Positions 31,497 through 34,034 of a DNA stretch of 34,034 nt are shown here, in pieces. The DNA comes from Russula earlei (lineage: Eukaryota > Basidiomycota > Agaricomycetes > Russulales > Russulaceae). Made by a program: the position numbers and the translations under genes. The notes beneath the pieces are model-generated. The model did not search any database, was not told the DNA's origin, and worked only from the letters and a program-made list of their open reading frames with translations. Position 1 is the stretch's first letter; each line of letters opens with the position of its first letter. The stretch spans positions 1 to 34,034 of the forward strand of contig JAGFNK010000552.1 of NCBI GenBank assembly GCA_025769875.1, given 5' to 3'.

Positions 31497-32946
31497 CTAG
31501 CCACATCTTCTAAACGGCCAACCCCAACCACAGGCCTTCCTCCTGAGCTCGTCCCATGCCTTCTTCCTCGCGGACACGCACTTCTTGCAGAACCCCTCAT
31601 CCTTCCACGGAATTTCCATGAGGTCTTGCAGACCCATCAACGGATCGATCATCCGCTGGACATACAGCCCGGTCGCATGCACCAGCTCCGCCCAACGGGC
31701 ATGTACGCGATCCACGTTCGCGGACGCGCAGCCACCACCACCGCCACCACTGCCCCCGCCGGTGCGTTCTTCAGGCCGTATCTGCGTCTGCTGCGCACTG
31801 CGGTGACACGCAAAATCCGTCGGCGCTTTGCTCGCGACCTCGGCCCACACGAGGCCAAGCTGCTCTCGTGCATGCAGCAGCCGTATCAGATCCGCGTGTG
31901 CGTCCCTCGTCCCGTCGTTTCTTTCCGCCGCCGGTACGGACACCGCGATGGTCTGCCCGAACGTCGGCAGGCGCAGCAGTTCGCAGCTCGCGCCGCGCGC
32001 GCGCTCTCCTTTGACGCGCAACGTAAATGGGCCAAGCGCATCTTTGAGCGCATGTGGCCCGCAACGCTCGACTCCCTCACGGCCGAGGCGATTCCACACG
32101 CGGCCGAGGCACTCGCGCTGGCGCGGACCTGCGCTCTGCGCGTCGTGCAGAAGCGCGCGGGCATCGGCGGCGTCTCGTCCGCGTACTTCCTACCCAGACC
32201 CACGGGGATCCATCACAAAAGTAAGCAAAAAAAAAAAAAAAGCCAGTCGCAGGGGAGGGGTGAAACGACACACACATCGGCTCTTCGATCACGGTCAACA
32301 ACGCCGCAAAGTCGTCCGCGGTCGTCTCGGCGACGCGGTAGACGGGGAGACGCCCGTGCTGGCTCCGCTCGTCGCGCCGGCGCGACCCCGTCTCCCGGAA
32401 CGCGGCTGCGAAGTAGGCCGAGTGCTTCTGCAGGGTCGACAAGTGCAGCTTAAACCTGGTCCTCCCGATCTCAACGACGACGGAGCCGTCGGAATGCCAG
32501 AAATCTGGATGAGACTGCACCGCACTCGGGCCTGGGCTGCCCCTCTTTGGCGGCTGCGGCCTTTCGCCCTTGTATCGCTCGGCCGCGTGTCCTCCACCCT
32601 CCTCCGCGTTGCCATTCGTCGTCGCTGCCCTGCGCTTCTGGCTCGCGTGGACGTGACCGAAACCGCAACCGCCACCACGGCCTGGTTTGCTCTCCACCGC
32701 TCCCGATCCTGACGGCTGTCCATCGGAATCCCGATGATCGTCACGGTGCTGCGCTGCTGCTGTCGTGGCAATGGTTGTGGGTTTTCCTGACTGCCCTTTC
32801 GAGGCTGTGGAAGTTCTTCGTGACCGGCTTCGTGCGTGCCGCTAACCAGCTCGCGCGCGGGAGAACGACCGCGTCCGTGATGGTTCCCTCTTGTGTTGCT
32901 CTTGCCCCTCTTGCCCCCTTCCGGTGCCAGCGAAGCGACTTGACAT
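31497..32946 (-). CDS. BTB/POZ-domain protein with an internally inverted exon segment
   Basis: Proposed exons: 32847-32946 (MSSRFAGTGRGQEGQEQHKR), 32276-32804 and 31497-32189, with introns of 42 and 86 nt. The BTB fold is clear: FWHSDGSVVVEIGRTRFKLH, LSTLQKHSAYFAAAFRE, then VYRVAETTADDFAALLTVIE. The third exon opens with KYADETPPMPA. Its later part, ELLRLPTFGQTIAV, DLIRLLHAREQLGLVWAEV and RMIDPLMGLQDLMEI, ending DEGFCKKCVSARKKAW, is typical of the large BTB family of mushroom fungi. The helical block expected between them (FERMWPATLDSLTAEAIPHA, ALALARTCALRVVQKRA) is instead encoded on the plus strand at about 31990-32158. The gene is therefore probably non-functional as it stands, unless this is an assembly artefact. 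Exon 1 is less certain, because an in-frame TAG requires the short intron. Confidence 0.7.
31990..32158 (+). other. Inverted segment of the BTB gene's last exon
   Basis: The plus strand reads RALSFDAQRKWAKRIFERMW, then PATLDSLTAEAIPHAAEALA and RTCALRVVQKRA. This is the post-BTB helical region of the same family, although both flanks of the exon read on the minus strand. Flipping the segment joins VVQKRA to S-C-ELLRLPTFG and places ALSFDAQ after PPMPA. Both ends lie in GCGCGC-rich palindromic sequence (about 31990-32003 and 32153-32160). The frames of the flanks differ by one base, so a small loss at a junction probably came with the inversion. Confidence 0.65.
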
Positions 32947-34034
32947 CGTCGGAGAGGTCTGTTTTGACCACGTGAACGCTCTCCGCAGCCGAAAGGGAGA
33001 AGAAACGAAAACGAAAAAAAAGGGACCGGGCGTAGCCAAAAAAAAATCGTCGATGTGTCTTTCGCGCCAAATTACATAATGCGACGAACCCCGAAACGGG
33101 GGACCCAAGGACGCCGGGATAATGTTCGGTCGAGCCACTCCGCCGAGCAGACGCTCCCTTTCCCGACATACGACACCTGGAACAATCACCCTGTGACCAC
33201 CACCACACCTAGTCCACGTCACCCTATTTCCGCTGTCCGCCGCATCATCTCCTCCCAGTTTTGCCGTGCGTTGACTGACCGGCGACTGACGGGCTCCTTC
33301 GTGTTCGGAAGGGAACGCCCATGGTTTCCTTCCAAACCATCACAGGTCGAACTCGATTTCCACGTCCCCGTTCCCCTACTGTGCGTGCCATAATTTTTTT
33401 TCGAGGGCAGAAATAAAAACGTTGAGCTGTGAGAAAGGGCAAGACACGTGTTTGATGCCACTTATGGATGGATGATGTGCGCCGTTCCCTTGCTTGGAAC
33501 CATCGATCGAGCCCATTTTGCTGAGCCCAGGCCCCGCCACTTGAGTCGTTCGCGAAACGAATCATCAGGACGGGACAGATCAACTGGGGATGTCTTCTGC
33601 GAGAGAAACAGGGAAAAGAATGGGATGCTGCCTTACTCAGACACGGGAAAAGGCGAATTGAATTGATGACCAGCGCATTGACCATGCGCGCCGACATCAA
33701 ATGAGAATTGCTGCAAATCGGTTGCAAGTAGAGTATTCATGTACGCATTCATGTACGCATTAAGCGCACATGCCATACTCTGACGTGCGTATAGGTACGA
33801 AAGGATGGTGTTTGCTAGACTAAGAATGGGAGGGAGGCGGGGCTCCTCCCAGAGGGGTTTAACACGCGACTGATTACATGTAGCATGTAGGGGCATACTC
33901 GAGAGAGAGTTCGGAAGGCACGGGGGGCAAAAAAGATGGAAGCATATTGTTGTGCTTGATGGTGTGAAGGAGATCTACGAATGGGCAGATCGTGGGACGC
34001 AACTCGTCCCGATCGAATAACAGGCCCACGGACT
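32947..34034. other. Right end, no recognised gene
   Basis: Upstream flank of the BTB gene and the sequence to the window edge. Open frames at 33055-33393 (plus) and 33245-33727 (minus) overlap each other and show no domain. A tandem duplication of ATTCATGTACGC is visible at about 33736-33759. Poly-A runs occur near 33011-33020 and 33040-33048. A gene starting beyond 34034 cannot be excluded. Confidence 0.5.

Noticed and set aside
31443..32453. 336-codon plus-strand open frame over the BTB locus
   Set aside because: Apart from the inverted block at 31990-32158 it is the complement of conserved minus-strand coding sequence such as DEGFCKKC and DPLMGLQDLMEI. It is GC-rich shadow sequence, not a separate gene.
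33245..33727. 160-codon minus-strand open frame near the right end
   Set aside because: Overlaps an equally unsupported plus-strand frame and shows no domain or signal.

Overview
The window is nuclear DNA of a filamentous basidiomycete, most likely an Agaricomycete. The protein-coding genes carry many 40-60-nt introns. A TPR-CHAT protein, a BTB/POZ protein of the large mushroom family, a small Ser/Thr-rich GPI-type protein and a fungal Med25 are all typical of that group. No rRNA, tRNA, CRISPR or bacterial operon signal was seen. All exon structures below were worked out by hand from splice sites, frame and family conservation.

Region 1 (1-15512, all minus strand) is a locally expanded Mediator subunit 25 family. 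The apparent parent is a 9-exon, about 1102-residue Med25 (11750-15512: vWA, linker, coiled segment, ACID/PTOV, Q-rich tail). To its left lie an intact 597-residue vWA-linker-ACID paralogue (8558-10723), a 391-residue coil-ACID paralogue (5324-6555), an ACID fragment (about 4103-4680), a near-identical but broken copy of the 597-residue gene (1606-3758), and the start of another coil-ACID copy running off the left edge (1-157). The layout suggests duplication of a unit of about 7 kb.

Region 2 (15803-18545) holds a small secreted GPI-type gene, divergent from the single-copy ATPase gene OLA1/YchF. Region 3 (about 19284-21145) is an AT-rich stretch with a single CpG in about 1.74 kb. It ends where a 5'-truncated TPR-CHAT gene (21146-24213) begins. 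Region 4 (26584-32946, minus) holds an Ivy1-like inverse-BAR gene, a small acidic gene, a Gdt1/TMEM165-type transporter and a BTB/POZ gene. Part of the last exon of the BTB gene is inverted.

Six conserved reading frames are each broken by a single base in or beside a homopolymer run (OLA1 twice, Gdt1, Med25, CHAT and the 121-residue gene). This pattern fits consensus errors better than independent gene death. The changes in Med25 copy 2 (a nonsense codon plus larger indels) and the BTB inversion are different in kind and may be real.

The genes do not form a pathway. The coherent theme is the Med25/ACID array, in which the parent's domains are distributed among local copies: vWA+ACID in one, coil+ACID in another.
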